In this document: one piece after another, positions 18,405-28,998 of the stretch | How the letters are laid out: every line of letters starts with the position of its first letter | How positions within the stretch are numbered: the first letter of the stretch is position 1 | NCBI GenBank assembly: GCA_046295215.1 | Contig: JBKBNP010000026.1 | Location: forward strand, 1 to 64,000 | Direction of reading: 5' to 3' | Length of the DNA stretch: 64,000 bases | Origin: Szabonella sp046295215 | Lineage (GTDB): Bacteria > Pseudomonadota > Alphaproteobacteria > Rhodobacterales > Rhodobacteraceae | Notes under the pieces: generated by a model | What the model saw: the letters and a program-made list of their open reading frames with translations, nothing else | The model's database searches: none | Told to the model about the DNA's origin: nothing | Made by a program: the position numbers and the translations under genes

Positions 18405-18614
18405 AACCGCCCGATGCGGTCTCGCGATTTCCGCGCCTGCGACCACCGCTCATCAGCCCTGACGGGCTTCTTCAATCCTGTCGCAAGCGCGGAAAGCCGC
18501 GTGACTTGACGAGCAGAGCCTCACTCAACCGTGATTCGCATGCGGCTTTCCCAAGGAAACCCGAACCCCCATCTCTGCGTTGAAGGTATGAGCGCCGGGT
18601 AAAGGAGACATCCA

Positions 18615-18815
18615 ATGGCCGTAACCGCCATCCGAGTTGCAGACATAGCCTATGACGCCGCCCGTCGCAGTTTCGAGGCGGCAGTGGAGTTCTTCGCGCC
18701 CGGCCTTCCGATGCCGCTCCGGGTGGGTGTCAGGTTGCCCGCAGGGCAGGATCTGTCTCACCCGATGCTGGTCCGCGGACTGGTTCGCGCGGCCGAACGC
18801 CAGATCCTGCGATAA
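18615..18815 (+). CDS. Small unknown protein (66 aa)
   Basis: ATG 18615 is preceded by AAGGAG at about 18603-18608, good support for translation. The product (MAVTAIRVADIAYDAARRSF..., then EFFAPGLPMPLRVGVRLPAG) has an amphipathic helix, a Pro-rich loop and a basic C-terminal helix ending ERQILR. It has no signal peptide and no Cys. I do not recognise it. It is followed 13 bases later by another small gene with an equally good ribosome site, so the two look like an operon. Confidence 0.6.
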   Translation: MAVTAIRVADIAYDAARRSFEAAVEFFAPGLPMPLRVGVRLPAGQDLSHPMLVRGLVRAAERQILR

Positions 18816-18828
18816 GGGAGGGGCAAAC

Positions 18829-19083
18829 ATGCGTATCCTGTCTGCAACGGTCGAACATGCCAGATATGCCCGCGATTTCGGGCAGGTGGAGGCGATGGTC
18901 GCTTTCCTCGTGAAGGACGGCCTTCGCCCGGTCCCCTATACGCTGCGTCAGCGAACGGCGGTCGCCGCACAGGGCACGACGCCCCTGCGCAACCGGGTCA
19001 TCGCCTCGGCCCGCGCCCTGCTTCTGGCCCGCAGCGCGCCCACGCCGCTCGTCAGTCGCACGGCTTTCAGTCGCGCCGCTTAG
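18829..19083 (+). CDS. Small basic unknown protein (84 aa)
   Basis: Starts MRILSATVEHARYARDFGQ, with AAGGGAGG about 8 bases before ATG 18829. The N-terminal half is mixed helix/strand (VEAMVAFLVKDGL), the C-terminal half is Arg/Ala-rich and basic (RNRVIASARALLLARSAP), suggesting nucleic-acid or membrane-surface contact, which is inference only. It forms a likely operon with the 66-aa gene before it. Its last 17 bases overlap the end of the convergent gene at 19067. Confidence 0.6.
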   Translation: MRILSATVEHARYARDFGQVEAMVAFLVKDGLRPVPYTLRQRTAVAAQGTTPLRNRVIASARALLLARSAPTPLVSRTAFSRAA

Positions 19084-19843
19084 GGGTCAGCAAGCGCGCC
19101 GGGCGTGCGGCCTCGGCCGCCTTGAACAGACCGAAGGTCTGGTTGACGTAATTCACCACGCCGGAAATCTTCTCCATGTAGGAATTCAGCTCGGCCGTCA
19201 GCTCGGCTTCCACCACCTGCACCGGCCGGGACGGATCGGATGCCTCGAACTGAAGATAGAACAACGGCTCGCCGCGTTTCAGCACAATATCCTTTTTCGG
19301 ATCGTGCCATTCAAAGGCCCACATCAGCGGACGCGGCCAGATGTTCAGCGGAAAGCGACCGCCGAAAATCGTGCCGGGCAACGGGTCGGGCCGGTAGTGC
19401 GCGAAGGTGCCAAGCTGGGTGATATAGACGGTTTCATCGGCAATGAAGCAATAGGGCAACATCAACTGCACCGTGGGCCGGTCAGGAAAGCGCCATTCCG
19501 CCTCGTTCACCAGTGTCAGCACTTCGTTCAGCTTGTTCGACCGCACCCCCGAAGCCGGACCATTGCGGTTTATCAGATGCCCGCGCCCCTTGTCGTCCCG
19601 CCCGAAACCGATGTTCAGGTCAAAGGGGCATTTCACCACGAAATACCGGCTTTCCATCTGGATCACCGCCGGGCAGCGGCTGGCCGATTTCGCATGGGTC
19701 TTGTTGGTCTGGCGGAAGATCAACCGCTCCGGCGGGTCATAGAGGATCGCGCCCTTTTCCTTGGTCAGGAACCAGCCGACCGTGACCGGGCCAGAGCCCT
19801 GCCCGTCGTCTTCGGGCCGTTCGAATTCAAGATTGATCTGCAT
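19067..19843 (-). CDS. Unknown conserved-looking protein (258 aa)
   Basis: The longest frame opens at 20602, but its first part is antisense to pyrF. The real start is most likely ATG 19843 (MQINLEFERPEDDGQ), preceded by AAGGCCGGAA. The body has the look of a well-folded cytosolic protein: VGWFLTKEKGAILYDPPERL, YFVVKCPFDLNIGFGRDD, VQLMLPYCFIADETVYITQL, WPRPLMWAFEWHD and RGEPLFYLQFEA, many aromatic residues and few low-complexity stretches, then a helical tail ending KRRD. No motif I can tie to an activity is present. It is convergent with the small-gene pair and divergent from pyrF. Confidence 0.7.
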   Translation of the reverse strand: MQINLEFERPEDDGQGSGPVTVGWFLTKEKGAILYDPPERLIFRQTNKTHAKSASRCPAVIQMESRYFVVKCPFDLNIGFGRDDKGRGHLINRNGPASGVRSNKLNEVLTLVNEAEWRFPDRPTVQLMLPYCFIADETVYITQLGTFAHYRPDPLPGTIFGGRFPLNIWPRPLMWAFEWHDPKKDIVLKRGEPLFYLQFEASDPSRPVQVVEAELTAELNSYMEKISGVVNYVNQTFGLFKAAEAARPARLLTPKRRD

Positions 19844-19990
19844 TTCCGGCCTTTCGCCCTGTCTGCGCCGATCCAAACAAGGCGGGGCGCGGCTGTCAAT
19901 GCGCAGCCGGTCCGGACGGGGCCTTGACAGGGCAGGTCGTTGCGCCCAAGACGCGCCGGTTTCAATGGAAATGGAAAGAGGGGCGGGACG

Positions 19991-20686
19991 ATGGCGGATG
20001 ACCGGCTGATCGTGGCACTGGACGTGCCGAATATCGTGCAGGGGCTGGACCTGGCCGACCGCATCGGGGATGCGGTGTCCTTCTACAAGATCGGGCTCGG
20101 GATGCTGACGGGCGGCGGGCTGGCGCTGGCCAATGAACTGAAACAGGAACGCGGCAAGCGCATCTTTCTGGACATGAAGTTCTTTGACATCGGCGCCACG
20201 GTGGAGGCAGCGGTGCGCGGGATCGCGCAGTATGATCTCGATTTCCTGACGGTGCATGGCGACCCGCAGGTGGTGCGCGCGGCCTGCGAGGGCAAAAGCG
20301 GGAGCGGCCTGAAGATCCTCGCCGTCACCGTGCTGACCTCGCTCGACCGCGCGGATCTCGATGCCAACATGATCGTGACAGGCGACATCCGGGCAATCAC
20401 CGTGGAGCGCGCAGCGCGGGCGCTGGAGGCCGGGGCGGATGGCGTGATCGCATCCCCGCAGGAGGCCGCGCTGATCCGCGCCTTGCCACAGGCGGCGGGC
20501 CGCCTGATCGTGACCCCCGGCGTGCGTCCGGCAGGGGCCGCCTCGGGCGACCAGAAGCGGATCGCGACCCCGGCGCAGGCGATTGCGGACGGGGCCGATC
20601 ATATCGTTGTCGGCCGCCCGGTCTGGCAGGCCGCCGACCCGGCAGCGGCGGCCCGCGATATTGTTGCGGAACTCCGCGCAGGTTGA
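19991..20686 (+). CDS. pyrF: Orotidine 5'-phosphate decarboxylase
   Basis: 231 aa from ATG 19991 (MADDRLIVALDVPN); GAGGGGCG lies just upstream, and the in-frame ATG at 19940 lacks support. The TIM-barrel signature DMKFFDIGATVEAAVRG carries the catalytic Asp-Lys-Asp triad, with FYKIGLGM before it and IVTPGVRPAG plus IVVGRPVWQA binding the phosphate at the end. The enzyme decarboxylates OMP to UMP, the last step of de novo pyrimidine synthesis. It stands alone here. Confidence 0.95.
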   Translation: MADDRLIVALDVPNIVQGLDLADRIGDAVSFYKIGLGMLTGGGLALANELKQERGKRIFLDMKFFDIGATVEAAVRGIAQYDLDFLTVHGDPQVVRAACEGKSGSGLKILAVTVLTSLDRADLDANMIVTGDIRAITVERAARALEAGADGVIASPQEAALIRALPQAAGRLIVTPGVRPAGAASGDQKRIATPAQAIADGADHIVVGRPVWQAADPAAAARDIVAELRAG

Positions 20687-20773
20687 TTCCCGCTCCTCGG
20701 GCCGCTCCGCCTTCCTCGTTCCCGGGGTGCCCGGGCAGGGAAAGCCACCCGGCCCGAGGGGCGGCGCGCGCCG

Positions 20774-21895
20774 TCAGACCGCGTAGCGCAGGATCGCGGC
20801 CAGCGCCGCCCCGCCCGGAATATCCTCCTTGCGCACGGCAACGATATCGCCCCCGGTTGCAAGAACCCGGGCGGCGATTTCGTCGATCACACCATAACTT
20901 GCGGCGGATTCTGCCTTTTCCAGCGTGACGGCGCCGGTGGTTTCGTCGACCGATCCCGGCACGACCACGTCGATATCGACCATCAGCGTCTCGACAGCCC
21001 CTTGCGTTGCGGCGCGGGCGGCCAGGTCCATCTGGGTTGTGGCCCGACCATCATTCTCTCGCGCTGCGAAAAGATCGCGCAGATCGGTCAGACGCGCTGC
21101 GTGCAACCCGTCCAGAACCGGCCGCGCGGCGGCGGCCAGTTCGGCGGGGGACATGCGCACCGGGCTGGTGCGGATGCCCTCGGCAGCCAGCGGCTCATAG
21201 CTGCTCAGGTTGCGGAACATCGCGTGCAGCGGATCGGCGGCCGCAAGGATCAGCGCCTCCGAACGCCCGGAAAGGATCGGCTTCAGCGCCTCGTCCACCT
21301 TGCGGCAGAAGGACCGCAGCAGCACGTTCTGGCCTTCCGACCCGCCAAGGCGGCGGCTGTAGGACCGGCTGTTGATATTCGACGTGCCCGCAGCCGAGGC
21401 CGCATCCTTGGGCATGTCCGGCACGCGCACCTCTTGCGGGGGCGCATCGGCAAACACCTCGATCAGCCGGATCTCGTTTTCGGCCAAGGCCAGCACGAAG
21501 GCGTGCTGTTCGATCGACACCGAGCGGAACAGGGGCTTCAGGAAGAACCGGTCCGCGACCTGCACCAGCGGCTGCAGATGGTTGGGCAGACGGAAGCTGC
21601 GCAGACGTTCCGGCGTCACGAACAGCGCAAGGCTGTGGGCCTGATGCGCCCAGAAATCCTCATCCTCCAGCAGGTCGGCGACCTGTTCCTCGACCGGCCA
21701 CATGGTCCGCTTCGGCGTGCCGACCGCTTCAAGCTGCTCGATTGCCTGCTTCAGCAGATTGCCAAGCTCGATGCGGGCCTGCCCGATGGATTGGGTGTCG
21801 GGCGTGGTCGGAACATAGATGGAAACGCAGGCGTCGCCACGCTCGGCGGCCAGTCTGCGAAGCCGGGCCTCGGTCGGAATGTCGAGATGAAGCAT
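20774..21895 (-). CDS. Bacterial eRF1-like (baeRF) family protein
   Basis: 373 aa from ATG 21895, preceded by a strong CCAGGAGGATCA; the frame extends to 21988 without support. The order of features fits the bacterial archaeo-eukaryotic release-factor relatives. An N-terminal domain contains ACVSIYVPT and LEDEDFWAHQAHSLALFVTPERLRSF. A central segment has RRLGGSEGQNVLLRSFCRKVDEAL. The C-terminal L7Ae/eL30-like domain includes ALILAAADPLHAMFRNLSSYE and closes with VIDEIAARVLATGGDIVAVR. Such proteins are predicted to act on ribosomes, perhaps under stress, but are largely untested. It is divergent from dnaK, sharing a 285-base gap that holds the heat-shock promoter. Confidence 0.6.
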   Translation of the reverse strand: MLHLDIPTEARLRRLAAERGDACVSIYVPTTPDTQSIGQARIELGNLLKQAIEQLEAVGTPKRTMWPVEEQVADLLEDEDFWAHQAHSLALFVTPERLRSFRLPNHLQPLVQVADRFFLKPLFRSVSIEQHAFVLALAENEIRLIEVFADAPPQEVRVPDMPKDAASAAGTSNINSRSYSRRLGGSEGQNVLLRSFCRKVDEALKPILSGRSEALILAAADPLHAMFRNLSSYEPLAAEGIRTSPVRMSPAELAAAARPVLDGLHAARLTDLRDLFAARENDGRATTQMDLAARAATQGAVETLMVDIDVVVPGSVDETTGAVTLEKAESAASYGVIDEIAARVLATGGDIVAVRKEDIPGGAALAAILRYAV

Positions 21896-22039
21896 TGATC
21901 CTCCTGGAAAACTCAACTGATGACATGTCAACGCCAGCGGGCAGGCTGAGTTCCCCACCCGCTGACGATCCCCGCCCTTGTGGACCATCGGTTGTCGGAA
22001 ATGAACCCTGTTTTGTCAAAGAAACTCCTGCCGCACCCG

Positions 22040-22068
22040 CTTGCAGCCCTCCGGACCCCTCCTTATAT
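22040..22068 (+). promoter_or_regulatory. Heat-shock (sigma-32) promoter of dnaK
   Basis: CTTGCAG (22040-22046) and CTTATATA (22062-22069) are spaced as in the alphaproteobacterial RpoH consensus CTTG-N17/18-CYTAT. Transcription would begin around 22075, leaving a leader of about 105 nt before the dnaK ATG. Confidence 0.7.
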
Positions 22069-22180
22069 ACGCCCGGTAGCCGGAAGGGCGGCCGTGCCCC
22101 ACGGGTTGCATCTGGGATCGGGGCTCAGGGGCCGAAACGGGTCTGGGCACCACAACATCGCCGTAAGAAGAGGTATTATC

Positions 22181-24091
<1,911 letters not shown>

Positions 24092-24108
24092 CACCGCAGG
24101 AACCGGAG

Positions 24109-24134
24109 GGGGCGGCCTGCATTCGGGCCGCCCC
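24109..24134 (+). terminator. Hairpin between dnaK and dnaJ
   Basis: Perfect 9-bp stem GGGGCGGCC (24109-24117) / GGCCGCCCC (24126-24134), followed by GCTTCGTTTG rather than a clean T-run. It is more likely a partial terminator or processing/stability hairpin that lowers dnaJ relative to dnaK than a full stop. Confidence 0.55.
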
Positions 24135-24160
24135 GCTTCGTTTGCCGGAGGGGAAATTCA

Positions 24161-25309
24161 ATGGCGAAACGCGATTTCTACGAGGTTCTGGGCGTTGCCC
24201 GCGGGGCTTCTGCCGAAGAACTTAAGAAAGCCTATCGCAGCAAGGCAAAGGAACTGCATCCCGACCGCAATTCCGACAATCCGCAGGCCGAGTCGCAGTT
24301 CAAGGAAGTGAACGAGGCCTATGACGTCCTGAAGGACGCTGACAAGAAGGCGGCCTATGACCGCTTCGGTCACGCTGCTTTCGAAGGTGGTATGGGCGGG
24401 GGGCCGCGCGGGCGTCCGGGGCAGGGCGGACAGGGCGATTTCGCCTCGGCCTTTTCGGATGTGTTCGAGGATCTTTTCGGGGATTTCATGGGCGGGCGCG
24501 GGGGCCAGCAACGGTCGCGCGCGCAGCGCGGATCGGACCTGCGCTACAACCTGCGGGTCACGCTGGAGGAAAGCTTCACCGGCATTCAGAAAACGATCAA
24601 CGTGCCCACCTCCATTGCCTGCGACACCTGCCGGGGCACGGGCGCCGAGGGCGGCGCAGAACCGGTGACCTGCCCGACCTGTTCGGGCATGGGCAAGGTG
24701 CGCGCGCAGCAGGGCTTTTTCACCATTGAACGCACCTGCCCGACCTGCAACGGCATGGGCCAGACGATCAAGAACCCCTGCAAATCCTGCCATGGCGCGG
24801 GACGGATCGAACAGGAACGCGCGCTGTCGGTCAACATCCCCGCCGGGGTGGAAACCGGCACGCGGATCCGGCTGGCGGGCGAGGGCGAGGCGGGCCTGCG
24901 CGGCGGGCCTTCGGGCGATCTCTACATCTTCATCGAGGTGCGGGAACATGCGATCTTCCAGCGCGAAGGCGTGCATCTGTTCTGCCGGGTGCCGGTGAGC
25001 ATGCCGACCGCCGCCATGGGTGGCGAGGTCGAGGTGCCCACGATCGACGGCGGCAAGAGCCGGGTGAAAGTGCCGCCCGGCAGCCAGACCGGCAAGCAGA
25101 TGCGTCTGCGCGGCAAGGGGATGCCTGCCCTGCGGGGCGGTGGCGCGGGCGACATGCTGATCGAACTGGCGGTTGAAACGCCGGTCAACCTCACCTCGCG
25201 GCAGAAGGAATTGCTGCGCGAGTTCGAAAAGCTGAGCGAGGACAACAATCCCGAAGGCTCCAGCTTCTTTTCCAAGGTGCGCAGCTTCTGGGACGGCATG
25301 AAAAGCTGA
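24161..25309 (+). CDS. dnaJ: Hsp40 co-chaperone DnaJ
   Basis: 382 aa with the complete type I layout: J domain with the HPD motif (LHPDRNSDNPQ, about 33), Gly/Phe-rich region, the zinc domain with four CxxCxGxG repeats (CDTCRGTG, CPTCSGMG, CPTCNGMG, CKSCHGAG, about 160-215), then the C-terminal substrate-binding domain. It stimulates DnaK ATP hydrolysis and delivers clients. It is second gene of the dnaK operon. Confidence 0.98.
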   Translation: MAKRDFYEVLGVARGASAEELKKAYRSKAKELHPDRNSDNPQAESQFKEVNEAYDVLKDADKKAAYDRFGHAAFEGGMGGGPRGRPGQGGQGDFASAFSDVFEDLFGDFMGGRGGQQRSRAQRGSDLRYNLRVTLEESFTGIQKTINVPTSIACDTCRGTGAEGGAEPVTCPTCSGMGKVRAQQGFFTIERTCPTCNGMGQTIKNPCKSCHGAGRIEQERALSVNIPAGVETGTRIRLAGEGEAGLRGGPSGDLYIFIEVREHAIFQREGVHLFCRVPVSMPTAAMGGEVEVPTIDGGKSRVKVPPGSQTGKQMRLRGKGMPALRGGGAGDMLIELAVETPVNLTSRQKELLREFEKLSEDNNPEGSSFFSKVRSFWDGMKS

Positions 25310-25413
25310 GGGGGCGGCCGGGCCGCGGGGCATCGAGCCCCTTGGTCCGGCATTTCCATGGCAGGTTGCGACCGCCTGCACAGCAGTGCCACCGCCCCCG
25401 ATCCTGACGGTGG

Positions 25414-25451
25414 ATGCCTCCGGCGGAGGTATTTCAGTCAAGGTGAAACAG
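25414..25451 (-). repeat. Dispersed intergenic element, copy B
   Basis: Read on the minus strand it is TTTCACCTTGACTGAAATAC then CTCCGCCGGAGGCATC, matching copy A (15604). A GGGGC/GCCCC hairpin (about 25327-25341) lies 75 bases further on, in the same relative direction as in copy A. It stands between dnaJ and radC. Confidence 0.65.
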
Positions 25452-25492
25452 CTGTTAACGGATCATTCATCCTGTTGGGCGAGGCTTGGCCC

Positions 25493-26254
25493 ATGCAACA
25501 GCGCCCCGCCTTTTCCGATTCCGCAATGCCGCTTTTCGGCGATGCAGACGAGGCCGTTGCCCGGCCCCTGCCGGAACGCCTGCCCTCCTACATCGCCGAT
25601 CATCGCAAGCGGCTCCGCACGCGGTTCATGGAGGGCGGAGCCGGGGCGATGCCGGATTACGAATTGCTGGAACTGGTCCTGTTCCGGGCGATCCCGCGTC
25701 AGGATGTGAAGCCGCTGGCCCGGCGATTGCTGGATACCTTCGGGGATTTCAACCGCGTGGTGACGGCGCCACCGGCGCGGCTGGCAGCGGTGCAGGGCGT
25801 GGGCGATGCTGTGGTGCAGGAGTTGAAGATCGTCGAGGCCGCAGCGCAGCGCATGATGCGGGCGCGGGTGATGCACCGGCCGGTCCTGTCCTCCTGGGCG
25901 GCGCTGCTGGACTATTGCCACACCGCCATGGCGCATCAGGAGACGGAACAGTTCCGCATCCTGTTTCTGGACCGCAAGAATGTTCTGATCGCAGACGAGG
26001 AGCAGGCGCGCGGCACGGTCGATCATGTGCCGGTCTACCCTCGCGAGGTGGTCAAGCGGGCGCTGGAACTGAACGCTTCCGCATTGATCCTCGTCCACAA
26101 TCACCCCTCGGGCGATCCGACACCGTCACAAGCCGATATTGACATGACAGCGCAGATCCTCGCAGCGGCGGAAGTCCTGGGGATCGTGCTGCACGATCAC
26201 CTCATCATCGGCAAGGAACGGGAATTGAGCTTCCGGTCGCAAGGCTTTCTGTGA
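25493..26254 (+). CDS. radC: RadC-family JAMM-domain protein
   Basis: 253 aa from ATG 25493; the longer frame runs through the dispersed element and is rejected. An N-terminal helix-hairpin-helix-like region (LAAVQGVGDAVVQELKIVEAA) precedes the JAB/MPN+ core with the metal motif HNHPSGDPTPSQADIDMT (about 204-221) and an upstream Glu in the EEQARGTVDHVPVYPRE region. Despite the name, no DNA-repair role is established, and the fold suggests a Zn-dependent isopeptidase or nuclease. It is monocistronic. Confidence 0.9.
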   Translation: MQQRPAFSDSAMPLFGDADEAVARPLPERLPSYIADHRKRLRTRFMEGGAGAMPDYELLELVLFRAIPRQDVKPLARRLLDTFGDFNRVVTAPPARLAAVQGVGDAVVQELKIVEAAAQRMMRARVMHRPVLSSWAALLDYCHTAMAHQETEQFRILFLDRKNVLIADEEQARGTVDHVPVYPREVVKRALELNASALILVHNHPSGDPTPSQADIDMTAQILAAAEVLGIVLHDHLIIGKERELSFRSQGFL

Positions 26255-26606
26255 CCGGGGCGCGCTGAGGGAAGACCGTCGCGCCGGGCGGGAGGTGCTG
26301 ACGGGCGAGGCGCGCGGGCCGGAAGGTGCCTGCCCGCTGCGGCAAGCGTGCGTCTGAGCGGGGGCACGCTCCTTGCTGAAACGCTCCTGGCTGCGTGTTT
26401 GCCGCGCCAGTGGCAGGCTGCGGATGCCCGACCGGGGAGGTCATGTGATGACGTGCGCGCGACGGAGGCGCCGGGCTTGGCAACCGCATGGCGGGGGCGC
26501 TGGGGTCATATGAAGGGCGCGCAGGACGGAAGCGGGACCGTTCGCAGCAGAAGCTGTGCGACTTGTCGCTTTTGGCGGTGCGCTGGCATTCGGCCCGGCC
26601 TAAACC
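26255..26606. other. 352-base gap with no recognised feature
   Basis: Lies between the converging ends of radC and folC. It is GC-rich and carries short GCCGGGCGG-type runs. The open frames on either strand (for example a 94-residue one on minus) are Pro/Ala/Arg-rich and lack a ribosome site. I see no gene, repeat or clean terminator. Confidence 0.5.
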
Positions 26607-27878
26607 TCAGCCGTTCTCGCGCAGCACCTGCCCGGCAAGATAAAGCGAGCCGCAGATCAGAACCCGGGCGGAAGCGGCGCGGTCCTTGATGGAAAGAAGC
26701 GCGGCCAGCACAGTGTCGGCGCTTTCGGCGGGGATGCCTGCCGCGCGTGCCGCATCGCGGGTCGTATCGGCTGGCAGGGTGGCCGCTTCACCGGGGATGG
26801 AGACGGCGGAAAGACTGGCCACATGCGGGGCCAGCGGGCGCATGTAGCCTGCGACATCCTTGGTGTTGAGCATGCCACAGATCAGGTGGGTGGGTCGCGC
26901 GGTCATGGTTGCAAGCGTTGCGGCCACGGCCTGCCCTCCCGCCGGGTTGTGCCCGCCATCGAGCCAAAGCTCGATCCCCGGCCCTGCGGCCTCGACCAGC
27001 GGGCCATGGCGCAGGCGCTGCATCCGGGCGGGCCAGTGGGCACGGGTGACGGCGGCCTCCGGATCGCCCCGGCCAAGCGCGCGCAGGGCGGCAAGGGCCG
27101 CACCGGCATTGTCGATCTGGTGCGGGCCGGGCAGGTTCGGCAAGGGCAGGTCCAGCAGGCCATTCTCATCCTGAAACACCATATGCCCGGCATCGGCAAA
27201 GCAATGCCAGTGCTGGCCATGCACCAGAAGCGGCCCCCCCAGACGCGCGGCGCGCGCCTCGATCACCGCCAGCGCTTCGGGGGCCTGCGGCCCGACAACG
27301 CAGGGCACGCCGCGCTTCAGGATCCCCGCCTTTTCGCCCGCGATCTCGGCCAGGGTCTCGCCCAGATACTGCTGATGGTCGATGGAGACCGGCGTGATGA
27401 CGCACAGCGCCGGGCGGTCGATCACATTGGTCGCATCGACTCGCCCGCCAAGCCCGACTTCCAGCAGCAGGTAATCGGCCGGGGTGCGGGAAAAGCCCAG
27501 CATCGCGGCACAGGTTGTCGCCTCGAAAAAGGTGATGGAGGCCGCGCCATTGGCCTGCATGATCTCGTCCAGAAGGGCGGTCAGGTGATCCTCGGCAATC
27601 AGCTCCCCTGCAAGGCGGATACGCTCATGGAACCGCGCCAGATGCGGCGAGGTATAGGCATGGACCCGCGCCTCTGCGCCTTCCAACCCCGCCCGGATCA
27701 TCGCGAGCGTGGACCCCTTGCCATTGGTGCCCGCGATATGGACCACCGGCGGCAGATGCCGTTCGGGATGGTCCAGCGCCGCAAGCAGCCGGTGCATCCG
27801 GTCCAGCGTCAGGTCGATGATCTTGGGGTGCAGCGTCATCATCCGCTGCAACAGCAGGTCCGAGGACGGCGTGGTCAC
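26607..27878 (-). CDS. folC: Dihydrofolate synthase / folylpolyglutamate synthase
   Basis: 423 aa. The Mur-ligase-like P-loop IAGTNGKGSTLAMI (about 48-61), the YTSPHLARFHERIRL segment, FFEATTCAAMLGF, LEVGLGGRVDATNV and the C-terminal LDGGHNPAGG and LICGMLNTKD are all FolC signatures. It adds glutamate to dihydropteroate and to tetrahydrofolate in the cytoplasm. Its ATG overlaps the accD stop by 4 bases (ATGA), implying translational coupling; accD-folC is a widely conserved pair. Confidence 0.95.
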   Translation of the reverse strand: MTTPSSDLLLQRMMTLHPKIIDLTLDRMHRLLAALDHPERHLPPVVHIAGTNGKGSTLAMIRAGLEGAEARVHAYTSPHLARFHERIRLAGELIAEDHLTALLDEIMQANGAASITFFEATTCAAMLGFSRTPADYLLLEVGLGGRVDATNVIDRPALCVITPVSIDHQQYLGETLAEIAGEKAGILKRGVPCVVGPQAPEALAVIEARAARLGGPLLVHGQHWHCFADAGHMVFQDENGLLDLPLPNLPGPHQIDNAGAALAALRALGRGDPEAAVTRAHWPARMQRLRHGPLVEAAGPGIELWLDGGHNPAGGQAVAATLATMTARPTHLICGMLNTKDVAGYMRPLAPHVASLSAVSIPGEAATLPADTTRDAARAAGIPAESADTVLAALLSIKDRAASARVLICGSLYLAGQVLRENG

Positions 27879-28834
27879 TTCTTTGCGTCTTTCGCCGGGG
27901 CGGGTGCCACGGCTGCCTCGGTGGCCGGATCTGCGGGGGAGGCAGCACCCGCCTCGGGCGCGGGCAGGTCGCCCCGCACTGCGGGCGGCAGTTTCAGCAG
28001 CATCCGCAGCACGGTGGCCAGTTCGTCGCGCATCGCGCGGCGGTGGGTCACGCGGTCCAGCATGCCGTGGTCCAGCAGATATTCCGCCCGCTGGAAGCCT
28101 TCGGGCAGTTTCTCGCGGATCGTCTGCTCGATCACGCGCGGCCCGGCAAAGCAGATCAGCGCATTGGGTTCGGCAATCTGCACATCGCCCAGCATTGCAT
28201 AGGAGGCCGTCACCCCGCCCGTCGTCGGATGGGTCAGCACGACAATATAGGGCAGCCCCGCCTCCTTCAGCATCTGCACGGCAACGGTGGTGCGCGGCAT
28301 CTGCATCAGGGACAGGATGCCTTCCTGCATCCGCGCGCCGCCTGCGGCGGAAAACAGCACCAGCGGGCGCTTGAGTTTCACCGCGCGTTCGGCGGCGGCC
28401 AGCAGCGCATTGCCGACATACATGCCCATGGACCCGCCCATGAAGCTGAAATCCTGCCCCACGGCGATGATCGGTGTGCGCGCAAGCTCTCCCTCGGCCA
28501 CCAGCATCGCATCCTTTTCGCCGGTCGCCTTCTGCGCGGCCTTCATGCGTTCGGGATATTTCTTCTGGTCGCGGAAGTGCAGCGGATCGACCAGGGGTTC
28601 GGGCACTTTCACCTCGGTGAAGATGCCGCCGTCAAACAGGTTCACAAAACGGTCCCGCGGTGTGATCGCCATATGGTGATCGCAGGAGGTGCAGACGTTG
28701 AGATTGTCCTTGAGTTCCCGATGGAACAGCATGGTTCCGCATTCGGGACATTTGGTCCAGAGGTTCTCGGGCACCTCCCGCCGGGAAAACAGCGAGTTGA
28801 TCGTCGGGCGGACATAGTTGGTAATCCAGTTCAT
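27875..28834 (-). CDS. accD: Acetyl-CoA carboxylase carboxyltransferase subunit beta
   Basis: 319 aa from ATG 28834 (MNWITNYVRPTINSL); the frame upstream to 29026 is not homologous-looking. A zinc ribbon (CPECGTML...CTSCDHH, about 27-48) is followed by the carboxyltransferase core with FMGGSMG, GGARMQEGILSLMQM, THPTTGGVTASYA and ICFAGPRVIEQT. It pairs with AccA to move the carboxyl group to acetyl-CoA in fatty acid synthesis. The tail after about 290 is Ala/Pro-rich (PAPEAGAASPADPATE) and variable. First gene of the accD-folC operon. Confidence 0.97.
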   Translation of the reverse strand: MNWITNYVRPTINSLFSRREVPENLWTKCPECGTMLFHRELKDNLNVCTSCDHHMAITPRDRFVNLFDGGIFTEVKVPEPLVDPLHFRDQKKYPERMKAAQKATGEKDAMLVAEGELARTPIIAVGQDFSFMGGSMGMYVGNALLAAAERAVKLKRPLVLFSAAGGARMQEGILSLMQMPRTTVAVQMLKEAGLPYIVVLTHPTTGGVTASYAMLGDVQIAEPNALICFAGPRVIEQTIREKLPEGFQRAEYLLDHGMLDRVTHRRAMRDELATVLRMLLKLPPAVRGDLPAPEAGAASPADPATEAAVAPAPAKDAKK

Positions 28835-28998
28835 CGACGTGGGGCCCTCTGGTCTGCGGATTGCCTTGCCAGATAAGCGGTCGGGGCGGGAATTGCAATC
28901 ATGGCGGGGCGTGCAGAGAGGGCGGGAATAGCAGTTGCGTGCCCGGCGGCCCGGACGCATCATCGCCCGCATCACGAGTTCCTTCTCATTGGTCGAAG

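Noticed and set aside
18405..18614. A small RNA gene between clpB and the 66-aa gene
   Set aside because: No promoter-terminator pair or conserved RNA fold could be recognised; the space only holds the clpB promoter side and a ribosome site.
26205..26489. 94-residue minus-strand frame between radC and folC
   Set aside because: Low-complexity Pro/Ala/Arg sequence without a ribosome site, partly antisense to radC.
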